From positions 62,001 to 126,000 of the forward strand of contig NZ_JAUSVS010000006.1 in the NCBI RefSeq assembly GCF_030814835.1: a stretch of 64,000 nucleotides of DNA. Reading direction: 5' to 3'. Shown here in pieces: positions 45,706 through 54,395 of this stretch. This DNA is from Caulobacter ginsengisoli. Lineage in GTDB: Bacteria; Pseudomonadota; Alphaproteobacteria; Caulobacterales; Caulobacteraceae. Each line of letters starts with the position of its first letter. Position 1 is the first letter of the stretch. The position numbers and the translations under genes are program-made. The notes under the pieces are model-generated. The model did no database searches. It worked only from the letters and a program-made list of their open reading frames with translations, and was not told the origin of the DNA.

Positions 45706-45898
45706 CTCTCCCCCTCGCTTGCGAGGGGGAGCGAGGGACACGCCGAAGGCGGCGTCCCACGGAGGGGGAGGCTTGCGGCGGTTCAGCATGCCGCCGGCGC
45801 TAGGGTGTTTCGCCCGAAACGTGGCCGCTGGTTGTCTCCTCACCCGCTCTTCGCGCTCGCGCGCTCAGAGTCGACCTCTCCTCGAAGAGGAGAGGAGG
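45706..45898. repeat. ~190-bp repeat, inverted copy of 32912-33103
   Basis: Reverse complement of the element after hemJ, with the same order: CCCCTCGCTTGCGAGGGGGA, ACGCCGAAGGCGGCGT, CAGCATGCCGCCGGCG, CTCACCCGCTCTTCGCGC, CCTCTCCTCGAAGAGGAG. It fills the gap between the TonB receptor and the small lipoprotein gene. Confidence 0.88.
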
Positions 45899-45905
45899 CG
45901 CGCTC

Positions 45906-46253
45906 TCAGTTCACGCAGATCTCCCGCGCCCTGCCATCCGTCAGCTGGGTGAAGCAGCCGGTGTTGATATTGCTGAACGCGCAGGTCCCGTCCGGCGGCG
46001 CCATGAGCGGCGTGTCCGCCACGCAGACCTTGGAAAGGCATTGGCCGCCGTCGGTGCAGGTCCTGGCCGCGTCCGGCAGCCGAACCCGGCAGACCCGGCG
46101 CTCGCCCTTGGCGATCTCGATCCGTCCGCCCCGCGCCTGGCAGTTCTCCGGCCCCGCACTGAAGGGGCCGCCCACCGCGAACGGATCGGCCGGCGGCGGG
46201 CTGGGGGCTGCCGACGCGCAGCCGGCCAGCAGCAACAGGAGGGCGAACCGCAT
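45906..46253 (-). CDS. Small cysteine-rich lipoprotein
   Basis: 115 residues from ATG 46253. Lipoprotein signal MRFALLLLLAGC with Cys12. The mature part has eight further cysteines (ENCQARGG, RRVCRVR, ARTCTDGGQCLSKVC, GTCAFSN, TGCFTQ, EICVN), probably paired as disulphides in the periplasm. A longer start at 46280 would place coding sequence over a parS site, and the lipobox spacing supports the shorter start. The pattern resembles small alphaproteobacterial lipoproteins of unknown function. Confidence 0.72.
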   Translation of the reverse strand: MRFALLLLLAGCASAAPSPPPADPFAVGGPFSAGPENCQARGGRIEIAKGERRVCRVRLPDAARTCTDGGQCLSKVCVADTPLMAPPDGTCAFSNINTGCFTQLTDGRAREICVN

Positions 46254-46261
46254 CCCAGGGT

Positions 46262-46275
46262 GTTTCACGTGAAAC
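46262..46275. promoter_or_regulatory. parS site 3
   Basis: GTTTCACGTGAAAC, a perfect palindrome, lies 9 bases upstream of the lipoprotein ATG. ParB binding could affect that promoter or ribosome site. It lies 131 bases before mnmG on the other strand. Confidence 0.92.
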
Positions 46276-46405
46276 CGCATGCCGCCAGCCTAGCTCAAGG
46301 CGAGGTCTGAATCGACGCCCCTCCCCTTTTGCGCTATAGGACTAACCCGTCGCCCCCGCCCGCCGGGGGCGTTGTCGTTTGTCTCGTCGAGCCCACATTC
46401 AGGCC

Positions 46406-48259
46406 ATGTCCAACTGGGATGTCATTGTCATCGGCGGCGGTCACGCCGGCTGCGAGGCGGCGGCCGCGGCGGCGCGGTTCGGCGCGCGCACCCTGCTGCT
46501 GACCCACCGGCTCGACACCATCGGCGAGATGAGCTGCAACCCGGCCATCGGCGGGCTGGGCAAGGGCCATCTGGTCCGCGAGATCGACGCCCTGGACGGG
46601 CTGATGGGCCGCATGGCCGACAAGGCCGGCATCCAGTTCCGCATGCTCAACCGCTCCAAGGGCGCCGCCGTGCGCGGTCCCCGGGCCCAGATCGACCGCC
46701 GACTCTACCGCGAGGCCATGCAGGCGGCGCTCGCCGAGCAACCGAACCTCGACATCCTGGCCGATGCGGTCGAGGACCTGGTCATCGAGGACGGCGGGGT
46801 CACGGGCGTGGTCGGGGCCAGCGGCCGGACCTACGCCGCGCCCAGGGTGGTGCTGACCACCGGCACCTTCCTCAAGGGCGTCATCCACCAGGGCGACAAG
46901 CGCATCCCGGCCGGCCGGGTCGGCGAGGCCCCGGCTATCGGGCTGTCGGACCGCCTCTACGGCCTGGGCCTTTCCATGGGTCGGCTGAAGACCGGCACCC
47001 CGGCCCGGCTGGACGGCTCGACCATCGCCTGGGACCGGCTGGAGATGCAGCCGGCCGATGCGGTCCCGATCCCCTTCTCCTTCCTCAACGACCGGATCGA
47101 GGTGCCGCAGATCCAGTGCGGCATCACCCACACCACCGCCGAGACCCACAGGATCATCGCCGAGCGCCTCAGCGAATCGGCCGTCTATGGCGGCCGCATC
47201 GAGGGGCGCGGCCCCCGCTACTGCCCCTCGATCGAGGACAAGGTGGTGCGGTTCGCCGACAAGACCAGCCACCAGATCTTCCTGGAGCCGGAAGGCCTGA
47301 ACGACGACACCGTCTATCCCAACGGCGTCTCGACCTCGGTCTCGGAAGAGACCCAGGCGCTGTTCCTGCGCACCATCCCCGGGCTCGAAAACGTCGCGGT
47401 CCGCCGCTACGGCTACGCCATCGAATACGACTATGTCGACCCGCGCGAGCTCTATCCGACCCTGGAGGTCAAGCGGCTGCCGGGCCTCTACCTGGCGGGC
47501 CAGATCAACGGCACCACCGGCTATGAGGAGGCGGGGGCCCAGGGCCTGGTGGCGGGGCTGAACGCCGCCCGGGCCGCCTCGGGAGCCGAGCCCGCCAGCT
47601 TCGCCCGCGACGAGGCCTATATCGGCGTGCTGATTGACGACCTGGTGACCCGCGGTGTGACCGAGCCCTACCGGATGTTCACCAGTAGGGCCGAATTCCG
47701 CCTGACCCTGCGGGCGGACAACGCCGACCAGCGACTCACTGGTAAAGGAATTACTCTCGGCTGCGTCGGGTATGGCCGCGACAAAGTGTTTCACGTGAAA
47801 CAATCCAGGCTGGCCGAGGCCCGGGAAATGGCCCGGTCGCTCACCCTGACCCCCGCCCAGGCCGAAAAGGTCGGGCTAAAGGTCAAGGCCGATGGCCAGC
47901 GCCGCGACCTCTTCCAGCTGCTGGCCTTCCCCGACGTGGACTTCGCCGCCCTGCAGGCCCTGTGGCCGCAGATCGGCGACTGGGCCCCGGAAATCCGCGA
48001 GCAGGTCGAGATCGACGCCGGCTATGCGGGCTATCTGGATCGCCAGCTGGCCGATGTCGCCGCTTTCCGGCGGGACGAAGACCTGCGGCTTCCGGCCGAA
48101 CTGGATTATGGCGCGGTGGGCGGGCTCTCGAACGAAATCCGCGAGAAGCTGTCGGCGGTCCGGCCCCTGACCCTGGGCCAGGCGGCCCGCATCGAGGGGG
48201 TGACGCCCGGGGCGATCACGGCCCTGCTGGCCCATGCCCGTCGGGTTCGGGCCGCTTGA
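46406..48259 (+). CDS. mnmG: tRNA uridine-5-carboxymethylaminomethyl modification enzyme MnmG (GidA)
   Basis: FAD- and NADH-dependent partner of MnmE. 617 residues from ATG 46406; an upstream TTG at 46379 would add 9 residues. FAD motif [10 protein letters not shown] (10-19) and catalytic Cys44 in MSCNPAIGG. The second active Cys region is [11 protein letters not shown] near residue 274. The C-terminal helical domain binds MnmE and tRNA. A parS site is embedded at codons 461-466. The stop overlaps the rsmG ATG by one base. Confidence 0.96.
   Translation: MSNWDVIVIGGGHAGCEAAAAAARFGARTLLLTHRLDTIGEMSCNPAIGGLGKGHLVREIDALDGLMGRMADKAGIQFRMLNRSKGAAVRGPRAQIDRRLYREAMQAALAEQPNLDILADAVEDLVIEDGGVTGVVGASGRTYAAPRVVLTTGTFLKGVIHQGDKRIPAGRVGEAPAIGLSDRLYGLGLSMGRLKTGTPARLDGSTIAWDRLEMQPADAVPIPFSFLNDRIEVPQIQCGITHTTAETHRIIAERLSESAVYGGRIEGRGPRYCPSIEDKVVRFADKTSHQIFLEPEGLNDDTVYPNGVSTSVSEETQALFLRTIPGLENVAVRRYGYAIEYDYVDPRELYPTLEVKRLPGLYLAGQINGTTGYEEAGAQGLVAGLNAARAASGAEPASFARDEAYIGVLIDDLVTRGVTEPYRMFTSRAEFRLTLRADNADQRLTGKGITLGCVGYGRDKVFHVKQSRLAEAREMARSLTLTPAQAEKVGLKVKADGQRRDLFQLLAFPDVDFAALQALWPQIGDWAPEIREQVEIDAGYAGYLDRQLADVAAFRRDEDLRLPAELDYGAVGGLSNEIREKLSAVRPLTLGQAARIEGVTPGAITALLAHARRVRAA
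47787..47802. promoter_or_regulatory. parS site 4, inside mnmG
   Basis: TGTTTCACGTGAAACA is a perfect 16-base palindrome within mnmG codons encoding VFHVKQ. Location inside a coding gene near parAB fits the chromosomal centromere of Caulobacteraceae. Confidence 0.93.
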
Positions 48260-49002
48260 TGCCTGAGCCCTATGAGCCCCCTCAGTCGCTTCGCGACAGC
48301 TCCCCCAGAGGGGGAGCAGGGTTACTGCGCGACCTCTCTCCCCCCTCTGGGGGGAGTGGCCCGGAGGGCCGAGGGGGGCTCCCGCCCACGGACGCCCAAA
48401 CCTTCCAAACTGCCACCAACGCCACAGACGCCCAGATGGCCGACCTGGCCGCCTATCTCGCCCTGCTCACCGCCTGGAACGAGAAGATGAACTTGGTCGG
48501 CCCATCGGCGCTCGCCCAGTTCTGGCCCCGCCACGCCTTCGACAGCGCCCAGCTGCTCAGCCACGCCCCGCAAGCCCTGACCTGGGCGGACCTTGGCGCC
48601 GGCGCCGGCTTCCCGGGGGTCATACTGGCCATACTTCTCAAGCAGACTCCCGGCGCCCAGGTCCACCTGGTCGACAGCCTCGCCAAGCGCTGCCGCTTCC
48701 TTTCCGAGGTCGTCCAGGCCCTCGACCTGCCGGCCCAGGTCCACAACGCCCGAGCTGAAAGCTTCAAGCTGTCGGTCGACGTGGTCACCGCCCGCGCATT
48801 GGCGCCGATGACAAAGCTGCTGGGCTTCGCCGAGCCCTATCTGAAGCGCGGCGCCACCGGCCTCTTCCTCAAGGGCCAGGACGCGCCGGCCGAGCTCGAG
48901 CTGGCCCGCGAGACCTGGCGCTTCGAGGCGTCGCTGACCCCGAGCCTCAGCAATCCCGATGGTCATGTCGTTGAAATCAGAGGACTTTCCCGTGTCCGAT
49001 AG
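48259..49002 (+). CDS. rsmG: 16S rRNA (guanine527-N7)-methyltransferase RsmG (GidB), with in-frame repeat insertion
   Basis: 247 residues, about 35 longer than usual RsmG. SAM-binding WADLGAGAGFPGVILAI lies near residue 115, VDSLAKRCRFL follows, and the catalytic region VVTARALAPM is near residue 176. Residues about 6-41 (SLRDSSPRGGAG, PPSGGSGPEGRGG) are encoded by a ~106-base palindromic repeat and look unstructured. The start ATG overlaps the mnmG stop; the last 11 bases overlap parA. Order mnmG-rsmG-parA-parB is conserved. Confidence 0.93.
   Translation: MPEPYEPPQSLRDSSPRGGAGLLRDLSPPSGGSGPEGRGGLPPTDAQTFQTATNATDAQMADLAAYLALLTAWNEKMNLVGPSALAQFWPRHAFDSAQLLSHAPQALTWADLGAGAGFPGVILAILLKQTPGAQVHLVDSLAKRCRFLSEVVQALDLPAQVHNARAESFKLSVDVVTARALAPMTKLLGFAEPYLKRGATGLFLKGQDAPAELELARETWRFEASLTPSLSNPDGHVVEIRGLSRVR
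48275..48380. repeat. Intragenic palindromic repeat within rsmG
   Basis: Outer arms AGCCCCCTC and GAGGGGGGCT, and inner self-palindromes CTCCCCCAGAGGGGGAG and CTCCCCCCTCTGGGGGGAG, which also pair with each other. TCGCTTCGCGA lies on the left side. A related sequence (CGCTTCGCGACGAGTCGCTT with CCCCCAGGAGGGG) is intergenic at about 62745-62808. The length keeps the rsmG frame open. Confidence 0.82.
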
Positions 49003-49816
49003 CCTGCCGACCCAGGATCTGCCTGCCATGCGCGTCCTGGCCGTGGCCAACCAGAAGGGCGGGGTAGGCAAGACCACCACGGCCATCAATCTGGGCACCG
49101 CCCTGGCGGCGGTCGGCGAGCGGGTGCTGCTGGTCGACGCCGACCCGCAGGGCAACGCCTCGACGGGCCTGGGCGTGCCGCGCCAGAACCGCAAGGTCAG
49201 CCTCTATGACGTGATGATGGGCGAGACCCCGCTCACCGAGGCCGCCGTCCGCACCGCCCTCCCCGGCCTGGACCTGGTGCCGGCCGACGGCGACCTGGCC
49301 GGGGTGGAGCTGGAGCTAGGCCAGGCCGCCCGCCGCTCCTACCGCCTGCGCGACGCCTTCGAGGTGCTGCGGGCGTCCGGAAAATACAGCTACGTCCTGA
49401 TCGATTGTCCGCCCTCGCTGAACCTGCTGACCGTCAACGCCATGACCGCCGCCGACGCGGTGTTCGTGCCGCTGCAGTGCGAGTTCTTCGCCCTGGAAGG
49501 CCTGACCCAGCTGATGCGCACCGTCGAGATGGTGCGCGGCAGCCTCAACCCGCGCCTGGAGATCCAGGGCGTGGTGCTGACCATGTACGACCGCCGCAAC
49601 AGCCTCTCCGAACAGGTGGCCAAGGATGTGCGCAGCCATTTCGGCGACAAGGTCTATGAGACGGTGATCCCCCGTAACGTCCGGGTCAGCGAGGCGCCGT
49701 CGTTCGGCAAGCCGGTGCTGATCTATGACCTCAAATGCGCCGGCTCACAGGCCTATCTGAAACTGGCCCGCGAGGTCGTCGGCCGCGAGCGCGAGCGCCG
49801 GCGGGTTGCTGCGTAA
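48992..49816 (+). CDS. parA: Chromosome partitioning ATPase ParA
   Basis: Walker-type ATPase that moves ParB-parS complexes along the nucleoid. 274 residues from GTG 48992, chosen because AGAGGA at 48979-48984 is ideally spaced. An ATG at 49028 and ATGs at 48959/48965 are alternatives. Deviant Walker A KGGVGKTT lies at 22-29, Walker A' VDADPQGNAST, and Walker B VLIDCPPSL near residue 135. Overlaps rsmG by 11 bases and precedes parB. Confidence 0.96.
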   Translation: MSDSLPTQDLPAMRVLAVANQKGGVGKTTTAINLGTALAAVGERVLLVDADPQGNASTGLGVPRQNRKVSLYDVMMGETPLTEAAVRTALPGLDLVPADGDLAGVELELGQAARRSYRLRDAFEVLRASGKYSYVLIDCPPSLNLLTVNAMTAADAVFVPLQCEFFALEGLTQLMRTVEMVRGSLNPRLEIQGVVLTMYDRRNSLSEQVAKDVRSHFGDKVYETVIPRNVRVSEAPSFGKPVLIYDLKCAGSQAYLKLAREVVGRERERRRVAA

Positions 49817-49850
49817 TATTTATATCACTCTGATTTGACTGGACTAAAAG

Positions 49851-50723
49851 ATGGTTGAAGGACGCAGGGGTTTGGGCCGGGGCTTGTCGGCCCTGCTGGG
49901 CGAGACGGAAGCCGAGGGCGGCGAGGACCAGGCCGCCGGCGGCCGCGAGATCCCGCTGGAACTGATCCGCCGCAACCCCGACCAGCCCCGCCGCCAGTTT
50001 GCCGAGGCCGAGCTGGAGGAGCTGACCCAGTCGGTGCGCGAAAAGGGCGTGCTGCAGCCGGTCCTGCTGCGGCCGGCCCCCGGTGTGACCGGGGAATACC
50101 AGCTGGTGGCGGGCGAACGGCGCTGGCGGGCGGCCCAACGGGCCGGTCTGCGGGCGATTCCGGCGGTGATCCGCGAGCTGGACGACCTGCAGGTCCTGGA
50201 AATCGCCATCATCGAGAACGTCCAGCGCGCCGATCTCAACGCGCTCGAGGAGGCCCAGGGCTACAAGGCCCTGATCGACCGCTTCGGCCGCACCCAGGAC
50301 GCCGTCGCCCAGGTCGTCGGCAAGAGCCGCCCGCACGTGGCCAACGCCCTGCGCCTGCTCAGCCTGCCCGAACCGGTCCTGGCCCTGCTGGCCGAAGGCG
50401 CGCTGAGCGCCGGCCACGCCCGCGCCCTGGTCGGCGCCGCCGATCCGCTGGCGCTCGCCAGGCAGGTGGTCGCCAAGGGGCTGAACGTCCGCGAGACCGA
50501 GTCCCTGGCCAAGCGCTCGGCGACCGAAGGCGGCGCTCCCCGCCCCAGCCGGCTCAAGCCGGGCGGCAAGGACACCGACACCCTGTCGCTGGAAAACGAT
50601 CTTTCCGAGGTGCTGGGGCTTGGCGTCGAGATCCTCGACAAGGGCGGCCGCGGCGAAATCCGCATCGCCTACGAGACGCTGGAACAGCTGGACGATCTCT
50701 GCCGGCGGCTTACCCGCGGCTGA
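49851..50723 (+). CDS. parB: Chromosome partitioning protein ParB (CTP-dependent clamp)
   Basis: 290 residues. The N-terminal RGLGRGLSALL is the ParA-interacting segment. CTP-binding motif GERRWR lies at 88-93, with ENVQR at 122-126. The HTH near residues 150-175 (AVAQVVGKSRPHVANALRLL) reads parS. The C-terminal dimerisation domain is at about 240-290. Four candidate parS sites lie 2-8.4 kb upstream. Its 3' end overlaps the S41 peptidase gene by 14 bases. Confidence 0.97.
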   Translation: MVEGRRGLGRGLSALLGETEAEGGEDQAAGGREIPLELIRRNPDQPRRQFAEAELEELTQSVREKGVLQPVLLRPAPGVTGEYQLVAGERRWRAAQRAGLRAIPAVIRELDDLQVLEIAIIENVQRADLNALEEAQGYKALIDRFGRTQDAVAQVVGKSRPHVANALRLLSLPEPVLALLAEGALSAGHARALVGAADPLALARQVVAKGLNVRETESLAKRSATEGGAPRPSRLKPGGKDTDTLSLENDLSEVLGLGVEILDKGGRGEIRIAYETLEQLDDLCRRLTRG

Positions 50724-52131
50724 GATCACCCGCGATCGTCCGCACGATCCGCCAGGCCCTCGCCGCCTCGGACTCGCCCTCGGCAGGGAGAATAGGCAGG
50801 TCCGGCGAAATCCCCGCCACCTCGTCGGTCCCATCGCCCCGCAGCCGCACGCAGTTGGGGATCTGGAAGCGCAGGCGCGAATTGGGCAGAACCGCCGTCT
50901 CGCCGTCGCCCATGAAGCCGCAGCCCAGGCCCGAGGTCTTCGCCCCGATGGTCCGGGCGATGGCGTTGTCGCGCATGACGGCGGCGAACATCTCGGCGGC
51001 CGAGGCCGTGCCGCTGTTGGTCAGCAGATAGACCGGCCCGGTCCAGGCCCCGGCATAGGGCTGGGCGACGATGGGCCAGTAGAGGGCCGGTTCGGGGTCG
51101 ATGGCCTGACTGGCGCCGCTGGCAAAACCTGCGCTCAGCAGCCCAGCGCAGTCCAAATCCGCACCCCAGGCCCGCTGTTCGCGCCAGACCCAATTTCGGC
51201 TGCAGGCCTTTTGCTTTCCGATCACGGCTTTGCCGGCCTCGAAGGCCTTGAGGGCCGCGTCGACGGCCGGGCTGGGCTTGGCCGCCTTAAGCCCTTCAAT
51301 CTGTTCATCAAAATAGCCGACTGAGACCGGGCTATCGACCATCAGCAGCGGCGCGGACTTCACCGGCCTGTCGGTGAACAGCCGCGCCGCCCAGTCGCCC
51401 AGGTCGTTGCCCCCGCCGTTGCCGCCGATATCGACGACCAGGGCGACGGCGCCCGCCGCCTCCAGCGATTTCAGCCGCGCGGCCAGGGCCTGCAGGAAGA
51501 GGTCGTCCATCCGGTCGCCGATGGCGCCCCGGCTGGGCGTCTCACCCTTGGCCAGGATCGCCGCCCAGGCCTGCTGGCAGAGCTCGGGGAATTCCGCGCC
51601 CCGGAACCGGGGAATGCGGACGAAACCCAGGGTCCGCCCGTCCGGCAAGGGCAGCAGGCCGGCGCGGAACACCTGGTCGCCCTCCAGCAGCCGGAACCCC
51701 GCCAATCCCTCGAAGGGCGCCGAGAAGGCGACACTTGTCCGGTGGGCATACCCCAGGGCCGCGCAGCCGGTGCGGGCGTCGTCTCGGGTCAGGTCGCGCT
51801 TGGCTGGGGGATCGGCGGGTGGGGCGGGTTTCAGGGTCGGCAACTCGGAGAGATGGCCGTCATGCAGGCCGGCCACGAAGGCGCGGATGGCGTCGGCGGC
51901 TTCGGCGTCGCTGGTCGCCTTGGCCAGCTGGCGTTCGGCGCGGCGGTTGAGGGCCGGCAGGTCTATGCCGCTCTGAGGCGAGGCCATCCAGGCGAGGTGC
52001 GAGTAGGAGCCCTCCAGCTCGGTCTTCAGATAGACGAAGTCGGCCTGCCAGGCGGCGCGGTCGAAGCCGGCGGCCAGGGCGGGGCCGCTGAGCGTCAGGG
52101 CCAGGGCGGCGGCGAGTAGGAGGCGTTTCAT
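50710..52131 (-). CDS. S41 family (C-terminal processing-like) peptidase
   Basis: 473 residues. Signal peptide 1-20 (MKRLLLAAALALTLSGPALA). The catalytic Ser is in TNSGTASAAEMFA (about residue 378), and the following IGAKTSGLGCG carries the Lys region of the Ser-Lys dyad. IGGNGGG binds near the active site. No clear PDZ domain is present, as in several exported S41 peptidases. Likely periplasmic; substrate unknown. Convergent with parB. Confidence 0.85.
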   Translation of the reverse strand: MKRLLLAAALALTLSGPALAAGFDRAAWQADFVYLKTELEGSYSHLAWMASPQSGIDLPALNRRAERQLAKATSDAEAADAIRAFVAGLHDGHLSELPTLKPAPPADPPAKRDLTRDDARTGCAALGYAHRTSVAFSAPFEGLAGFRLLEGDQVFRAGLLPLPDGRTLGFVRIPRFRGAEFPELCQQAWAAILAKGETPSRGAIGDRMDDLFLQALAARLKSLEAAGAVALVVDIGGNGGGNDLGDWAARLFTDRPVKSAPLLMVDSPVSVGYFDEQIEGLKAAKPSPAVDAALKAFEAGKAVIGKQKACSRNWVWREQRAWGADLDCAGLLSAGFASGASQAIDPEPALYWPIVAQPYAGAWTGPVYLLTNSGTASAAEMFAAVMRDNAIARTIGAKTSGLGCGFMGDGETAVLPNSRLRFQIPNCVRLRGDGTDEVAGISPDLPILPAEGESEAARAWRIVRTIAGDLSRG

Positions 52132-52225
52132 GGGGAGAGGATGGTGCGCCTGCGGGGGCGCGTCTTGTATGGGCGTTGCGTGGTTTGTATGCGCCCAGTC
52201 CTTCCCCGCCAGCGGGGGAAGGGCT

Positions 52226-52990
52226 TCAGACGAACAGCCGCCGCCAGGCCGCCGGACTCTGCCCGAAGGCCAGTTTGAAGGCCCGGGAAAGGTGGGCCTG
52301 GTCGTGGAAGCCGCAGGTCAGGGCGATCTCGGCCAGCGGCATGGCGCCGGTGCGCAGCAGCCGCGCGGCCGTCTCCAGGCGCTGGCGGCGGGCGTATTCG
52401 CCCAGGCTGGTTCCGTAGGATCGGCGAAAGGCCCGGGCGAGGTGGGCCGGGTGGCGGCCGACGGCGCGGGCCACCTCGTCGAGGCTGGCGGGGGCGTCGA
52501 GCTGGCCCACGACGCGGTCGCGGGCGGCTTTCAGCCAGGGCGGCGGGGCGGGCAGGCGCTCGCGGCGCAGGCCGCGGCAGAACAGGGCGGCGGCCTCGAT
52601 CTCCAGGCCCTCGCGGACAAGGGGGCTGAAGTCGTCGGGCTCGGCCAGTTCGCGGGCCAGGCGGCGGCCGAGGGCGGCGACGGTTTCCGAGCGCAGGGCG
52701 GGGGCCTGAGCGAAGTCGGGTTCAGCCTGAAGAATGTCGATGGCCGCCTCGCTGGGCGCCAGGATCAGTTTCAGCGCGCCGGCGGCCGAGATCTGCTGGG
52801 CGTGGGGCGTGTCGCCGGGCAGGGCCAGCAGGTCGCCGGGGCGATGGTCGGTGCGCCGGCCCAGGGTCTCCTCGGCATAGCCGCCCTCAATGAGAAAGCA
52901 GAGCGAGGCGGCGGCGTGGGCATGGGCGCCCATCACCGCGCCGGGCGCCCAGCGGCTCAGTCGACTGCCTGGGGGCCGGATCGTCGCCAT
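52226..52990 (-). CDS. AraC-family transcriptional regulator
   Basis: 254 residues. The N-terminal cupin-like sensor domain has GAHAHAAASLCFLIEGGY and RPGDLLALPGDTPH. The C-terminal AraC DNA-binding domain (about 155-254) has two HTHs: LDEVARAVGRHPAHLARAFR and LAEIALTCGFHDQAHLSRAFK. The effector is unknown. No obvious target gene is adjacent, as its neighbours are repeats and housekeeping genes. Confidence 0.88.
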   Translation of the reverse strand: MATIRPPGSRLSRWAPGAVMGAHAHAAASLCFLIEGGYAEETLGRRTDHRPGDLLALPGDTPHAQQISAAGALKLILAPSEAAIDILQAEPDFAQAPALRSETVAALGRRLARELAEPDDFSPLVREGLEIEAAALFCRGLRRERLPAPPPWLKAARDRVVGQLDAPASLDEVARAVGRHPAHLARAFRRSYGTSLGEYARRQRLETAARLLRTGAMPLAEIALTCGFHDQAHLSRAFKLAFGQSPAAWRRLFV

Positions 52991-53084
52991 GCGGGTCAGG
53001 CCATCATGGGTTTAGGGCGGGATTGCGTCGTTGGCCGACGGGGAAACCCGAGGCGCAGGGCTCACCCGTCGCCTACGGAAAGAG

Positions 53085-53317
53085 AGCCGCTTCGCGGGGA
53101 GGAAGAGGAGTTAAGAGGAGAAGAGCGAGCGACGGCGCTGAATCGAGCCTGGGCCGTCAAAGCGTCGCAATCTTTCTGGAGGCGCTCTGCGCCTCAATAA
53201 TTACTCTGTTCGAATGTGGCCCAGGCGCAGGCGATCCTTCGAACACGGCCCCTTACTCTTCTCCTCTTAACTCCTCTTCCTCCCCGCCGAAGGCGGCTTA
53301 ACCCCACCTCGCCGCGC
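53085..53317. repeat. MITE-like palindromic element, copy D
   Basis: Occupies most of the gap 52991-53338. The left arm 53085-53125 (AGCCGCTTCGCGGGGAGGAA and a purine tract) pairs with the right arm 53256-53299. The interior AGCGACGGCGCTG, GCCTGGGCCGTCAA and GAGGCGCTCTGCGCCTC matches copy C in the origin gap. No coding capacity. Confidence 0.85.
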
Positions 53318-53338
53318 CAGCGCACCTGTCGGGAGCCG

Positions 53339-54388
53339 TCACAGTCCCAGCCGCCGCGCCCGCCCCGCGATGGTCAGGGCCAGGCGTTCCGCGATCAGGT
53401 GGTCGGGGGAGCCGGTCTGTTTGCAGGCGCGGTCGGCGTTGAGGACTTCGGGTTGCAGGGCCGAGAGGGTTTCCAGGGTCCAGGCGCGGGCCTGGCGCAG
53501 GAACTCGCGTTCGGTCTTCCAGAACACGCCGGAGGCCTTGGCGGCTTCCTGCAGGCTGGCGCCATTGCCGGCCAGGGTCAGGGTGCGGCGCAGTCTGGCC
53601 AGGTGCATGCCCATGGCCCGGACGGCCGGCGGGCCGGTTTCGCCCTCGGCGGCGGCGCGTCTCAGGCCGGCCTGGGCGGCGCCCAACCGACCGCCGAAGG
53701 CGTCGACGGCGGCGTCGGCCAGTGAGGCTTCCGGTTCGACGCCGAGGAAATCCTCCAGATCGGCGGCGGTGGCGGTGCGGCCGCTGCCGGGGCCCAGCCA
53801 CAGGGCCAGGCGCTCGATCTCCTGGCGAGCGACGCCGCGCTCCTTGGGCAGGCGGTTCACGAACAGCTCCAGCGCGGCGGCGTCCAGCCCGACCCGGTCG
53901 CCGACCAGGGCCTCGCGGACCAGGCGGGCGACATCGCCGTGTTCGTCCTCGTAGCAGGGGATGCAGGCGCAGCCGGCGACCTTCTCGGCGACCTTGCGCA
54001 GAGCGGACTCGCGGCCCAGCCCCCCGGCCTCGATCAGGAAGAAGGCGTCGGGATTGAGCTTGCCGTCGGCGTGCAGGGTCAGGGCCTCGGCGGCGGTCTT
54101 GTCGGGGGCGGCGCGGTCGCCGGTCAGGCGCAGGCGCACCAGCCGCCGGCCGCCCATCATCGAGATGGCGGTCAGCTCGCCCTCGAGCGTGCCGGCGGAA
54201 TCGAGATCGGTCTCGGTGAGGATGGCGACGTTGAAGGGATCGTCGATGACCGGGGTGATGGTCCGGGCCAGGGCGTCGGCCCGCTCGCGCACCCCGCCCC
54301 GGTCGCGGCCATAGAGCAGGCAGGCGCGGATGTTGTCCGGCGGACCTTTCAGGAAGCGCTCGACCTCGGGGCGCTTTGACAGGATCAC
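53339..54388 (-). CDS. holA: DNA polymerase III delta subunit
   Basis: Clamp-loader subunit that opens the sliding clamp. 349 residues. N-terminal LLYGRDRGGVRERADAL, central FFLIEAGGLGRESALRKV and GVARQEIERLALWLG match the HolA family in three AAA+-like domains without a P-loop. It follows lptE and leuS in the same minus-strand group, a widely conserved leuS-lptE-holA arrangement. Confidence 0.93.
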   Translation of the reverse strand: MILSKRPEVERFLKGPPDNIRACLLYGRDRGGVRERADALARTITPVIDDPFNVAILTETDLDSAGTLEGELTAISMMGGRRLVRLRLTGDRAAPDKTAAEALTLHADGKLNPDAFFLIEAGGLGRESALRKVAEKVAGCACIPCYEDEHGDVARLVREALVGDRVGLDAAALELFVNRLPKERGVARQEIERLALWLGPGSGRTATAADLEDFLGVEPEASLADAAVDAFGGRLGAAQAGLRRAAAEGETGPPAVRAMGMHLARLRRTLTLAGNGASLQEAAKASGVFWKTEREFLRQARAWTLETLSALQPEVLNADRACKQTGSPDHLIAERLALTIAGRARRLGL

Positions 54389-54395
54389 CTGAGGC

